Assembly: GCA_963678705.1 (NCBI GenBank)
Contig: OY783205.1
Location: 28,263,034-28,327,033, forward strand
DNA from: Panorpa germanica
Lineage: Eukaryota; Arthropoda; Insecta; Mecoptera; Panorpidae
Direction: 5' to 3'
DNA length: 64,000 nt
The notes under the pieces were generated by a model, which was not told the origin of the DNA, did no database searches, and worked only from the letters and a program-made list of their open reading frames with translations. The stretch's first letter is position 1, and each line of letters begins with the position of its first letter. A program made the translations under genes and the position numbers. Below, piece by piece: positions 24,877 through 37,400 of this stretch.

Positions 24877-26899
24877 TCATTTTTATTGAATTGGAGATGG
24901 AAAAAATTTATTCCTTGGTTTCCAATGAAATAAACTTACTAAATGATAAAATCAATCTACAAAACAAAAACACAAAATTATTATATTACAATTAATATGG
25001 GGTTGTTTAAATCGCAGAAGAAAAAACCAGTCGTTTTTCCGTATTTTTCACATGATATATGTGGATTTAATGTATGAGTAAGAAAATAGAATAATTAATT
25101 TACTTACTACTTGAATTTTTTTTTTATAAGCCACCCTATGTAAACCCCTATTTCAATTTATTGACAGTGTGAAGCAGCCTGTTAAATCGATATTCAATAC
25201 ACAAATAATTTATTGTTGAAGTGTATGTGTGTATAGTGTTTAAACAGGGGTAGATAACTTGTAGTCTTAGAACCACAAGTATTTTAGAAACCCTTACAAA
25301 CATTTATTATCGTAAAATGTCTTTCTATTTATTGTAAGCAGTGTACTTTTTTAATTATGTGTTTAAATGTTCATAATGTCCTTATGTCCAATCATTTGAT
25401 TGTATATGTACGTTACTATCTGAATTGCAAAGTACATTTATCTTCTAGAAACGGTTCCGCACCCCTGATTTTCTTGGGATATGTTGTATACGGCCTATAG
25501 CCTATATCCTATATCCGATTACACAGAGGGATGAGAGTTAAATAACCTTATATCCAGAGGTTAAGCCAATATGCAAAATTTATTCACACAGAAATCCGTT
25601 ATTATTTTAAAATCAGGAATTTACAAAATGGAAAACATGAGAAAAAGGTAATGGAAAATGTGTTATGCCTATCGAATATATGGATATGGCTCCAGTTATT
25701 AGTCTCATCCGTGCGTACACTGGAGAGCATACCGCGGAACATTTAATTACGTTACTCTAGCTTATATTTGTGACAACTACTCGCTACTATAGGTTTTATT
25801 TATTCTATAAACTCAGCTTCATAATTATCATCTTGTCATTCTTAAGAAGAATTTCTTATATTACCAATTAATGGAGCTATAAATAATTGTGAAATAATAT
25901 ACAACAATGTCTGTTACGCTGAAGCTTCACCATATTTCATAACAATTATAAATTTAAATAAATTATTATTTTAATATGATTAATGAAGTATTGTATTTCA
26001 TATTTAGTAATATTTCATTTTTCTCCGGTTTTATATATTTTCATGTAATTTAATATAACTAATTATCCCTCCGTTCAAAATGTGAATTATAATTTATAAT
26101 TATAAATACAAAAGAAATTTAATTACAGTCTTTTTTAATATATTAATAACTTTATTATATTACTAGCGTTTCAATCTATGCCAAAATAAATTAACCTCCA
26201 TCTTGTTTTATTTATTCAAGCAACGAAATTAGACATTCTATATTATTTAAAAGGTTATTTTAAATGACTGGTAAAATAAATCGCCGGACTGTTTGTCTTT
26301 TTAATTTACTGACAATCTAAATCCATTTTCCACGGTCCGTAGTTTGGGGATCATAATCTTAAACAACTGATATTCGTTTTAGCACCGTGGGCGTGAAAAT
26401 ATCAGCCGGATATTTTAATTTATATTAAACTCTATGATTAACCTAAATAATTCACGCTGTAGGAGCTGCTCCGTTCTTCTGTAATGTTTTCCAGTGGAGA
26501 GTTATTATTACAACATATTACGGTTGCATAATTTATGTAATAGTGACTCCAGTAACATGTTTTCTATGTGGGATAACGATCGAAACAATATTACGATGAA
26601 ACATAAAAAAAAAACTTTTACCATAAAAGTGCTGAATAAATTAGCATATTTTTTGAAAGCCTGCACGTGATGAGTACCCTGAAATAAATGAAACAATTAG
26701 ACCCTTCAGTAAAGTGCCCGTTTAGGTTACCTTCACCGTTTAGCTAATATTGCAAATAAAATTAATTACCAGTCAATTTCTATAATAAATAAATGCAGAA
26801 TTTAAAAATCATAAAGCACTATTTATCCTTTTATTAAAGTTTGCATATCTCTTGAATACTACCTGTTATATATCTTAAAACTAAAATAGATTTACATGT
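24877..26899. other. Intron, nothing recognised
   Basis: AT-rich; only short chance frames. A small run of CCTATA/CCTATAT units occurs at 25494-25520. Confidence 0.5.
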
Positions 26900-27511
26900 A
26901 ACAGAACTAATAATTATTATTTTATTGTTTATTGTTCGCCTTTCGGCTTTACAATCTACATTCTTAATACATATTTCAAATTACAATTAAATTTACATTA
27001 TTCTCCACCAGCTTATTTATTCTCCTGTTTTTTCTTTCCTTCTTACTATTTCCGCCATCCACCTCTTTCCTTCACTGCCTCCCTTTAATAGCTGGCCGAT
27101 ATTCCTTTCGCTCGCTACTTTTTCCTTACACTCAAACTTAATGTGCTCCAGTGTTTCGTCCTCTGCTCCGCACATTCTACACTTTCTTTCCTCACTCTTT
27201 TCCCAGTATCTGTTTCCTTTTTCCTCATTTCCCAATCTAAACCTTGCTGTTCTTCTTATGTGTTTTATGCCTTTTTCTATAAGGTACTGAGGCACATTAT
27301 TTTCCCATAACCTTTTATATCTTTTATTGTAGTTACTTTTTTCTATTTTTCCCATTCTCTCCTGCTGTTGTATCTCCTTATCCCTTCTCCTTAGCTCCTC
27401 TTCCACACTTGCGCCACCTTCTCTTTTCCTCTTTGCCTCCTCGATCGCCATTCCATTCCTTTCAAAGTACTCCTTTCTCTTTTTTGGACCTCCTCCAAAC
27501 AGAATAATAAT
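26900..27511 (-). mobile_element. 5'-truncated non-LTR retrotransposon, copy 2
   Basis: The element lies on the minus strand at about 26915-27497. Its A-rich tail is at the low-coordinate end, its 5' end at GGAGGAGGTCC (complement near 27497). Imperfect flanking repeats, AACAGAACTAATAAT (26900-26914) and AACAGAATAATAAT (27498-27511), look like a target duplication that has changed by one base. Relative to copy 1, about 120 bp of 3' UTR are missing after the shared sequence that follows the stop codon. The 5' end coincides with that of copy 1. Confidence 0.88.
27017..27496 (-). pseudogene. ORF2 C-terminal fragment of non-LTR retrotransposon, copy 2
   Basis: The frame is open from GGGPKKRKEYFERNG at the insertion's 5' end to a TAA stop at 27017. 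The same CRMCG ... LEHIKFEC zinc knuckle and basic tail (RRKEKTGE) are present. Counting by eye, 134 of the last 144 residues match copy 1, and most changes are conservative or charge changes. Endonuclease and reverse transcriptase are missing, so it is a dead-on-arrival fragment, although its frame has no stop or frameshift. Confidence 0.87.
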
Positions 27512-30500
27512 AATATCAAAGCTGTGATATCTAATTGATTATTAATCAATAAAAACTTCACATAAATATTACTTTCGTTCCTTTAGAGTTCAAAGTTCAA
27601 TAACTAGCTATAGCTACCACTGTAATTATAGATTGAACGTTTTTGTAAATTCACCGAGCGATTTTACGTTTCATAACTAATTGGGTTGCATAAGAACGTA
27701 CTTATAAAACAAACAAAAAATCCACTTTTTTTTTTAAAAACCAGTTGAACAAATAAAAAGAATTGTTGAATTTTTTTTTCAATATTATTTTTGATTGCTT
27801 GATTTCTATTTGACATTAAAAAAAGTTTTCTTTTTATTTATTCATTAAAAAGATCCATTAAATGAAAATTAGAAAAGTAATGGAAAAATGATTAGTCATT
27901 TATTATATTGTATACCGTTTTTCATATTAAAAATTGTAATGTACGTTGATATGATGAATTATACTGCTGGAAAAAAAAGCAACCGAAAGCATGTGAAAGA
28001 CAGAGATGGAAGATGAAAAACAATCAATTATTTTTTAATAAACAATGTTTACGAAGGAGGAAGTATTAAACTTAACTTACATACATTATAGATATTTTTT
28101 ATTTTGTCGAAAATTCAAAATTAAATTATACAAATATGTTTTTTTTATTTTTAAAGTGATATTGAAATTATGTTGTCATCAATCAATTGGTTATTCGTAC
28201 CTTACACCGAGCACGAACATTCGTCGCATTTCATGAATTAGCATCCATGTTAAACGTCCTTATTAATTTAATGAAATATCACAGATTTATTATTTCACCC
28301 ATTTAGCATATTACAAAGTTTGTCTGCAAACAGTTTTCCCTTTTTAAATAATAAAACACCTTCCTAGTTAGTTGTTTACACTTTGTGAGTCCTTATAAAA
28401 TATTCTACAAACATTTTTTAAGAATTTAATTAATTTTCTATAATTACGAAAATATTTAATTAATATTGGTTGGTGATAAAGTATCTTATATCAATTATGC
28501 ATGAAATATAAATGAAAATAATGCTGTAGTATTTTATTAATTAATGTTACTTCATTAATGAAAATTAATGATGTTCTCTATAGTCTCTATTAAAACAACC
28601 AGTATATAAATATTGGTTTGGTAGGGGTTGAAATATTTGTGTTTTTTTTCTTTTCATTATGGAAGAAAAATAACTAGAGATATTAAAATTGTTTGCTATG
28701 GTAGTTCATTCTTCTCGCTTAAATTTACTTTTTAAAATTAACGTATTAGTCATCGCCTTTTAGGTACGCTACAACTAAATAAAATGTCGCAACCCCTAAA
28801 TAATAAGTATTGTCATTTAGTTTCTCAGAGATACTCTGTAGCTCAGCTCATGTAGTTTTTAACGTATAAAATGCTTCTGCTACATTTTCAAAACTAAAGT
28901 TAAACTACGAACTTCATAATATATTAAAATAGTTTGAAAACTTCCATGTTTATTAATTTTATTTCCTTTCATTAGTGACGTTATAGTATGTTGATGACGT
29001 CATAACTATTACGCTAGTGCATTAAATAAAACTTAGAAACAGTATCGTACACAAGACTATAAGCGAGCAAGCACTATAAGCGAGGGTATAAGCGTTGGTT
29101 CGTTAGTTTACAAGATACGAGTTTTAAAACCTTTTTTGTAAGGAATAAGGTTTATTAACTCCTACATACAAAATTTATATAATAAAAGTTCAACCTTTAG
29201 AAAGTTTAAAGCATCAAAATAACAAGCACACTTCAAAAATAAGGACATTAGAGAAAAAGAAAAGTCCTGAAGCTATCTCGTTTTGAAAAAGACTACTTAG
29301 TGTAAAGAGAAAATAAAAATAAAAGAAATACAGCAAAATAAAATCTAGGGTGTGTTGTCCACTATCGCTAAGATGAAGTCAGTGCTAGATCGGTCATGCC
29401 TCGAGGCTTACGCTTACTCGAGATAGAAATGGACCGAGATGATGGAAACATACTGCTTTATCAAATATTGTGACATGTGACGTCATACGACATGTGTGAT
29501 GTCACTCACTGTGATATGACACTAGTTGTGACTGTGCGAACTCCCCCTATCAACCGCTTTGACATTACTTTGTCAGGGGCAGAACACAAAGACCACAGAA
29601 CGGGGTTATTAACAGATAGATATTCGTTGGGAAACATAAAGTACAATGGGCTTGTGTCCTCATTTTTTAGTGGTCGATTTTTCAATTGTTGATTGAAATT
29701 GATGTTAATAAATGTGTATTGGCGTGTCTATTTTATTAAATATCTAAATGTTGATATAGCAATTAATAATTTGAATTGTAGTTTTAGCGCTAGAAATGGT
29801 CGGCCATATTTGTATGACGTGAAATACATTTTACAGGTCAGTGCTGTGGTAATGTTTTGTAGCTGTTGGTAGTCGAAATAATCAAGTCATGTCAAAGAAT
29901 AATAAGTTTTTATTTTATTTAACCCTGTTATGGCAGACATAATATTCTAATTTTATTGTTCCTTGAAATAGCTGTAAATAATATTTGATATTTTGATATA
30001 TAAATACATATAGCAGAGATTTATGAGCTGTAAGGTTGGTAACCTGTAAACTTGCCAGAGTTCTATCTTGAATATGCTATCTCTTTTACGCTCTGTTGTA
30101 TAAAGGAGATAGCAACTAGCGGCTGTGATGTCACATGCATTTAATAATCCCTTTAATAATTAAAGAGAAAAAATGACTTTTTTAATTGTTAATATCTCCT
30201 GAAATATAAGGAGTTATTAAAAAGTAATTGAACATTTGCGGTTCTAGTAACTCACTTTATCAATATATAGTACACTTTTATAGAAATTAAGACATAGGAC
30301 ACAAGCCCATCCATTCGTATGCTATATTGCAATTCATACATGCATGTGATTGTGCAGTGCGTTGTAGACTAGAAACAATTAAAATTGTTACAAAACACCC
30401 TAAGGGTATGGGAAAGGGGTGCTAGGGAGTTGTAACATACTCCCACACAAACTGTATTTCATCAAAAACGTTTATTTCATTTCAATATTCGACAAAATAA

Positions 30501-31459
30501 ATATGAATATTAAAAGGCAATATGAGTACCAGTCAAATGTTGTCCTTGTTTTTACTGCAACATTTATTGGAAAATTGATAGTTTATTAAGCTAGGCCGCC
30601 GGGCTCTCGTGCGAATGAAACAAACTCTAACTACGACTAAATGTCATACTCTGAATGTATGAATTGTTTTTTTTATTGTTATAACTCGATTTCATTATTG
30701 TAAAAAAGGTTAAAAGTGCATCTGTGTCGGGGTAGACGTGAAGGGGTAGACGTTTAACATCCCTTCAGCACAGAAAATTAATAACAAAGTTTATTAAGCT
30801 AATGCTTGCTTCATACCATAGACAAGACCTGACTGACTTGACACAAAAAGATTAAGAGACAACACCATCTGAAAAGATTGAACTGGCTTTAAAACAAATT
30901 GATTGATATCTTTCTTAAACAACTATTAATCCAATTAATTATTTAAGATTTGCTTAATTAGATATAATTAGAAATGACATGAACTACGCACCTCCATAGT
31001 CTTATCAACTTTTCAACTAGCGCCCTTCATGTCATGGTGGCTTTAGATGAATCTAAACAGTTAATGAATTACAAATCTTTCAAAGAGAGTTGTCTCACAA
31101 AGCTTAAACACAGACAGTGGGTACAGTCAACATCAATTATTTAATTAGTATGTTGTGTACAACTGAAGGTTGTATGTAGGAGGAGGAGAGGGAGGGGGGA
31201 CGTATATGGTTTTATAAAGACATCTTTAATGTTGTTATTAGTAGAGTAGAATTCAACAGCGTTTATTTCATTTACTAAACTTTATACATGTGAGAATATG
31301 ATCCACAGAAACACCAGACACATGCAATAAATTAATTACTTTATTTTCTATATATTTCATTAATATATTAAAGGGACAGTTTTTGAGTGAACATTTTAAA
31401 GGTGAGAACTCTATCAAGCCGAAGAATATATTTTTCTTTTTAATAATTATTTGAGTACA
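27512..31459. other. Intron with bZIP-like sites
   Basis: AT-rich. CRE-like sites lie at 28995 and 29477-29505. Three copies of TATAAGCG (twice as ACTATAAGCGAG) fall between 29056 and 29096. No gene was found. Confidence 0.45.
29477..29505. promoter_or_regulatory. Paired CRE-like sites, near-palindromic
   Basis: GTGACGTCA (29477-29485) and TGATGTCAC (29497-29505) form two inverted bZIP-type sites 11 bp apart. A further perfect TGACGTCA lies at 28995-29002. Function is not shown by sequence. Confidence 0.3.
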
Positions 31460-32040
31460 TTTTTTTTTTATTTATTATATTAATTGTGTGTTTTTCGGCT
31501 TTACAATCTACATTATTATATTTCTTAATGCATTTCATATTAATTTAAAGTTAAAAACTAAACTTAAACTATTCTAGACTATTACTACTTCGAATAGTAC
31601 TTTCTGTTTCTTCTTTTCTTGATCCTCTCTCTCTTTATGTCCCCTACTCCTCCTTTTTTCACACCGTTTCTTGTTTCTTCTTCCTTATTGCCTGTATCTT
31701 AATCTATCACCTCTTTCCTTCCTTGTCTCCACTCGACAAACCCTCTATTATCTTTTCACTATCCTTCCTGCCTTCTCTCTTCGTTTTCACTTCTCCACTT
31801 ATGTCTATTACATGCATAAACACTCTATCTTTACTATTTCCTCTTGACTCTCTTACTTTACCATTTCTTCTTGACTCTCTTCCTTTACTATTTTATTATT
31901 GTCTCTATCTCCGTCATCCACCTCTTGTCCTTATCTCCTTTCCGAAAATCCTCTATTTTTCTGGACTGAAGTTTAACTGTTTCCTCGCTACTTCTTTCTT
32001 TCTCCTGCTTCCCTTCACATCAACTTTCAAAAGTTATTAG
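31460..32040 (-). mobile_element. Diverged third copy of the same non-LTR family
   Basis: Read on the minus strand, the low-coordinate end matches the 3' end of copy 1: a stretch resembling GTAGATTGTAAAGCCGAAA, then an AATTAATATAATAAATAAAA tail. The rest of the 3' UTR aligns with gaps, and ACAAGAGGTGGATGACGGA near 31920 matches the GGAAAGAGGTGGATGTCGG region of ORF2. The coding part is broken by stops and rearranged, and it holds a 27-bp tandem repeat (31831-31895). The + strand reading frame across it is an antisense shadow. The 5' boundary is uncertain. Confidence 0.75.
31831..31895. repeat. 27-bp tandem repeat, about 2.3 units
   Basis: Units begin TTACTATTTCCTCTTGACTC (31831), TTACCATTTCTTCTTGACTC (31858) and TTACTATTTT (31885). 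The array lies inside the third, degraded non-LTR copy. Confidence 0.8.
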
Positions 32041-32300
32041 CACTTAAAACAATATATACATTTATAAACATTTACAATACGTAATTTACAACTTATAGAC
32101 ACGAGTATGGGTATTTCAATAAAGAGATTAAATTAGTTTTATTGATAAGGTCAATAAGGTTTTTTAGACTTTTTCAGTTTTCACATATCTGCCTATATTC
32201 TCAGGCATATTACAGCCTTGTCCTACGATATGCTTTACTGTTAGTGAACTGTTACATTGTTTACATATTAGTTGTCTAAATTAACCAAGCTCAAAAATAT

Positions 32301-32370
32301 CTTTCTAATTATTTTTTTCTTTATTTGCAGGTATGTGCTTCATTCTCTTCCCAGTGTTCTAATTGTAAGT
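32301..32370 (+). promoter_or_regulatory. Candidate recursive splice site (ratchet point) 1 with 34-nt RS-exon
   Basis: A long T/C tract (32311-32327) leads to TTTGCAG (32324-32330), directly abutted by GTATGT (32331-32336). A 3' splice site and a 5' splice site therefore share one junction. A second consensus donor, GTAAGT, lies at 32365-32370 and would define a 34-nt exon (32331-32364), which is not a multiple of three. In known recursive splicing of long insect introns, the upstream exon joins such a site, regenerates a donor and then splices onward; a downstream donor helps recognition by exon definition. The site is on the same strand as the Sidestep-like exon, 20.2 kb downstream. It could instead be an ordinary microexon or chance. 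Confidence 0.55.
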
Positions 32371-32392
32371 AAATTTAGATGGTAATAATATG

Positions 32393-32507
<115 letters not shown>

Positions 32508-33061
32508 AATATATTTAATATAGAATTTCGCTTCTCTTCTAAAGGGGTAGTATAGTAAATTAATGTCGAACGACTTTTAATAAATCACTTTCAGAGGCTA
32601 GAGAGTCTATGAGTGAGTAACAGAGAGGGAGAAAGTGTGTTACGTACTGTGTATGAAGTAGAAGTAAAATGAGGGGGAGGAGAGGTGTTTTACACCCTGC
32701 TTTCATACTCTACTAACTCTTATGAACGAGCGAAACTCTACGCGATTTTTCATTTATATTTTACTAGCTGACCCGGCGAATTTCGTACCGCCTAACAGTC
32801 AATGAATGTCGTGTTACCTTTTAGCTGAACTAATTTAGGCTTTGATGAACGTAATACAATGATACAAAATAATATTTATTAATATAGATAGAAACATAAA
32901 AGTATTTTATTATGATGAATGATGATGAAAACATACAGAATGAGAATAAAAATTAAAAAAATAATAATAATCAAGTAATTCAAACTCATGTCAGAAAAAA
33001 ATGATTGAAAACTATGTTGTGTAGATTGGAATACACTCGGATTAATTCATTAATGGGATTT

Positions 33062-34090
33062 TCATTCAAGCACCTTGTGGTAAACGACATTCTTTGTTTT
33101 TTGGTCAGGCGCAAGAACAAATAAAGCGGATGGTTTGCCGAGACGTGAGCATGCCACGTACAATTGACCATGAGAAAAACATGCATTTTCTAGATTGAGG
33201 CCACAAATAGTCAAGGATTGGCCCTGTGATTTGTTGATCGTCATGGCGAAGGCAAGACGAATCGGGAATTGAATTCGTTTAAACTCAAATGGCATATCCG
33301 TTGGGATCATCGGAATCCTTGGAATAAGAACTTCCTCATCTTTAAATTTTCCTTTAAGTATCGACGCGTGAATCACATTGCTCATCAGTTTTTTTATCAC
33401 CAAACGCGTTCCATTGCACAGTTTTGGTTAGTTTAAATTTCTAAGCATGATGACTACCGAGCCAACCTTAAGTTTTAAATTGTGCGGTGGTAAACCAGGC
33501 ACATCCAAGGAGTTTAAAAATTCACTTGGATAATTAGTGGATTCTTCTTCGTTTGTTACACAGTCGATAGATTTGAATGAATACAGAGTACCTACGATTT
33601 GATTTTGAATTATAAAATTGAGGTCATCTACATCTTTATTTTTAGCGGCCAAAATTGCTCGCTCACTTAACCATTTAGTATTTTTGTGGTTAGCAATGAT
33701 ATCCGGGAATACTTTGTTGATAAGCTCGTCTTTTGATGATACAAAATTGCAAACATTTGGAGGAAATGAAATCAAACCGCTCGATTTGTCAACAGGAACA
33801 CGGCCATTACCGATAGTCAGCAATTGCTTCGAGAAATCATCAGCAGATAGATCGTTCAACAATGCAACTCTCATATTTACAGACAGTTGAAGTTTCTTTA
33901 CATATCGCCACAGATTTGATGCTTTGAGGCAAGCGTTTATTTCGTCGGCAGCAGTAGATCTTGGAATGACTGGTAGTGTTTGTCGGAAATCGCCAGATAA
34001 TAAAATCATTGCACCACCAAAACATCTCGAGTCATTGCGCAGATCTTTTAATGTTCGGTCTAGTGCTTCCAATGCGCGTTTGTGCGCCAT
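33062..34090 (-). pseudogene. Helitron Pif1-like helicase, C-terminal part, interrupted by one stop
   Basis: Two blocks of one frame encode the C-terminal part of a Pif1-family helicase of Helitrons. The first (33428-34090) starts MAHKRALEALDRTLKDLRND and includes GGAMILLSGDFRQTLPVIPR (motif III region) and LKLKVGSVVIMLRNLN. After a single TAA at 33428-33430 the same frame continues PKLCNGTRLVIKKLM, IPRIPMIP, FAMTINKSQGQSL and LYVACSRLGKPSALFV to a natural end at 33062. The family usually has Gln at the stop, so one CAA to TAA change explains it. Walker A and B motifs, which precede this part in intact proteins, are absent. ATP hydrolysis and unwinding are therefore impossible for the encoded product. 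The ATG at 34090 is simply an internal methionine. Confidence 0.9.
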
Positions 34091-34187
34091 TGAATTCCCT
34101 CTGCTTAGGATTCAACTGATTGGATTAGTTCATGTGGATCATATTCACGTTCACGTTCCAATTCTCTATTAAATGCGTCATTCATTC
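34091..34187 (-). pseudogene. Remnant of the Helitron helicase upstream of the internal deletion
   Basis: In the minus direction the sequence encodes MNDAFNRELEREREYDPHEL then IQSVES and a stop. This resembles the conserved stretch found before the helicase core in Helitron proteins. It is out of frame with the MAHKRALEALD block that follows within 40 bp. The helicase motifs I and II that should lie between are gone. This marks the deletion junction, at about 34091-34115. Confidence 0.7.
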
Positions 34188-34484
34188 CGCGATCTGGCGC
34201 TGGCATTCCTAACCTAACTAACAAACTGCCGCAAACTGCCGCAAGCAGTTCATAATTTTAAATTTTTGTAATATCCATTCAACGCCTGATTAGTAGGCAA
34301 CAATACAAACAGGATTTAAAGAACACATATCTTCGATCAAGAGCAAAGTTTTCATTGTTTTTAAGATGTATTATGCTATTCGGGGCGGAGACAAATCCAA
34401 CGAATCAATAACCATGAATATTGGTTCAGAAGATCTCGAGTTATAAGTGTTGCAACAAACCCGTCTTTCTTTTATATATATAGA

Positions 34485-37400
34485 TTTATAGTGATATGTA
34501 CATTCACTTAGAAAATTTATATAGGTATTTTATTTGTGGTTGATTTTAATATATACTATACAGGATTTTTTTCTAAGGAATACTTGTAAACTTTGTTACC
34601 CAATAACTTTGCTATGTTTAAACTACATAAATACTACGTTTGCATTTACATTTTAAAGTATTCATTCTTTATTTCAACAAATTACGAAAATAGTTCAAAA
34701 TGTTTTAAATTAATTTTCCTCATTCAAAGTTAAATTTTCACTTCCATTGTTTCTAGATTTTGATTTGAAATGAAACAATTTCTCTGCTTGACAGGAATTT
34801 CAATAATTTCTTTAAATTCCTTACAATAAGACCAGTCGTTAAAATGGAAATGTAGAACAAAACATAAATAATGGAAAATCTAAAGAATTGATTCAGTTCC
34901 TTTAACATTTTATTAAAATGAAACATCCAAAATGAAAACAAATGGATGAAAATATTTAACAATAGCTTCAATTAATTATGTCATTAAAACTTTTATCAAA
35001 TCATTTATTCCACTTAATTTATTGCTTAAGTTACTGTGTTTTGTTTTCTTAAGACTTAGATTGGGTTTTTTTAAGAAATTAAATTTCAAACTTTTTATTG
35101 TTGATAATTATTTTGTATAATATTCTTGTAGCAACTGATTTGAATCCATTTGCTGCCATTTCTAACTGCGGCATTTCATTCACTGAAAACCAATTTTGTT
35201 TTTTGCGAAAGAAGAGCTCCCTGTGGTTGTAGTGAGTCTAGACCTTTATCCATCGTAATAAGATGCCTCTGACGTAACAGTGTCGTCTTCTTATATGGCC
35301 TATAATGAACACGTAAGCAGTCTAAAGAAATTCGCAAGTTGTCCTTTATTTTTTTTATTATTTCAACATCAACAGCTCATTTGAATTCAGATTTCAACAC
35401 ACTTGTCTCCCCTTTCTTTTCACCCTTCTCTCTTCCTCTCTCTCTAGGGTCATGACATCACTTCTCTACCTAACCCCATATTTCGTCTTCTCACTTTTTT
35501 TTTATTTGCGTGTGCTTTTTACCCATTCATTAAGAAGCTGTTAGTTTATCTTAATATATCAGCGCATTGTGAAAAAAATTATGATGAAATACAAACACAC
35601 CATCTTTATACATTTACCCTGTTTATGTCTTTATTTTACATCCCTTATTTTTCATTCCTTGTATGGTTTTGTTTCGTGCTTGTTTATTATGTTTAATATA
35701 GTTATACACTCACTTTACTCTGATGGGTACAGAGATGTACACCCATACAAATTTTTTAACTACTACGAGAAGTATTCTGACGTAGAATTTGAACTCTCAA
35801 TACATTGAGGTAGTTGTCGGGCTACTGTTAGAGTCGTTTGTAGAATGTTACAAATATTTGTACAATTATGGAGGATAAAATTATCTAATTATCATGAACA
35901 AATTGTTGACTATTCCGGGATCGAGGTGAATGTAATGCAAATTCGAATATTTTGCAGTGGTAGCAATGGAGAGTATACATTTGACGTTGTAATAAACAAG
36001 TTAGTATAGTTTTTAACAAATCTAGCTGAGAATATAGAGAAATATTACTTACCACGTCGTAATTTAAGTAAGGCAACGCTTTATTAATAAATAAATTTGT
36101 AAACACTTTAAACTACTGCAGTAGTCTGTTTAGGGTAGTAGTTGTAGTTTAGATTTCGCTTCCATCAATGAGTGATCGTTCGTTCATCTAGAACAAGAAC
36201 AATAATTGTAACGGTTACAGATATCCATCAGACAATTCATTCCGCTATCTGTATAAACATATTCAGACGTTTATAGCGAGATTTATGTTTTAAAAAACTC
36301 ATAAAACATATAAATATATAATAAAGATATTAAAACCCATAAATATAATAATATTAGTCTACAATTTCATAAATGAGAGTGTATTTTTATTTTTACTACT
36401 TCTGCATTATGTAATCTTAGAAAATATATTCTTATTTTTTATGATCAACATTTTTTACAGTTCTTTTTTTTTTTTCTTGTACTTTTTATGTATTTTTCCT
36501 TTCACGGTGGTTATAATGTCAGAAAATGAAGTGAAAAATGTTATGAAAACTTTCATTACGTCCTGTCTGCACAGGATGTATAAAATATCTACTTTCCAAA
36601 AATAAAATATGGGACAAATATTATAATAAAAAAAAGAAGTAAACAAAAATTTATTTAAGGTGTTATAGGTAACGCGGAATAAAATAAAAAAAAAACAGAA
36701 TTTTAAAATTGAAACCTATAGCTCAAACCTGAGTTGAGCTTTACTGGGCTTGATCATGTCATGAGGGGTGGGTGTGGGCATGGGTTGAGCTCACCTTTAA
36801 ACTCTTACACGGCGAATTGTTTTGTAAGATAATCAAAACAAACAAGAAGTAATTGAACATCCACGCAATCCGTGTTTGTTTCCTTATAAATATACACATA
36901 TACATGTTATGAAAGTACAGTGACGCTAAAAATCTTCACACGTCTCCTACAGATCCGGTTTAACATAAACACAAGCATTTAAAATGTAAGGCGTCACAAA
37001 TTTCTATATAGTACACATTTTAATACGCTGTATTCTATATAACAAGCTAATTTAATCTAATTTGATCACTTTCTCACAACATAACCCAGCAAGTTCATCT
37101 TCCACGTGTGATAATCTCTTCAATTCATTAAAACAAAGCTTAAACTTTATATATTTACTGCGCTCACGTATCGTTTATATTCGTTACTAAATTTATGAAC
37201 TTTACTTCAGTTTCCGGCACTAATTTACTACCCCACCAAAGTTTCTAGTTCTATACTTAGGTCAGGTTTCAATGCAAAACCAATAGGAGGTAGTAGCAGC
37301 ACCTGCCTACCCCTCTGTATGCTGGTTACATCCTTGCATGGTAATACAGCTGCTCATTACAAAATATACGAGTATTATTAACCAAATTAGAGACTGTTAC

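Larger units (their letters stand above)
32764..34484 (-). mobile_element. Helitron, 1721-bp internally deleted derivative
   Basis: On the minus strand the element starts TCTATATATATAAAAGAAAG (complement ending at 34484) and ends with a hairpin-forming GGCGGTACGAAATTCGCC, then GGGTCAGCTAG (complement 32764-32792). It sits between A and T. These are the TC...CTAG ends, subterminal hairpin and AT target expected of rolling-circle Helitrons. The inside holds only N- and C-terminal remnants of the helicase (34091-34187; 33062-34090). The Rep nuclease is missing, so the copy is non-autonomous. Confidence 0.9.

Noticed and set aside
31723..32040. 105-codon + strand frame
   Set aside because: It is the antisense of the degraded third non-LTR copy.
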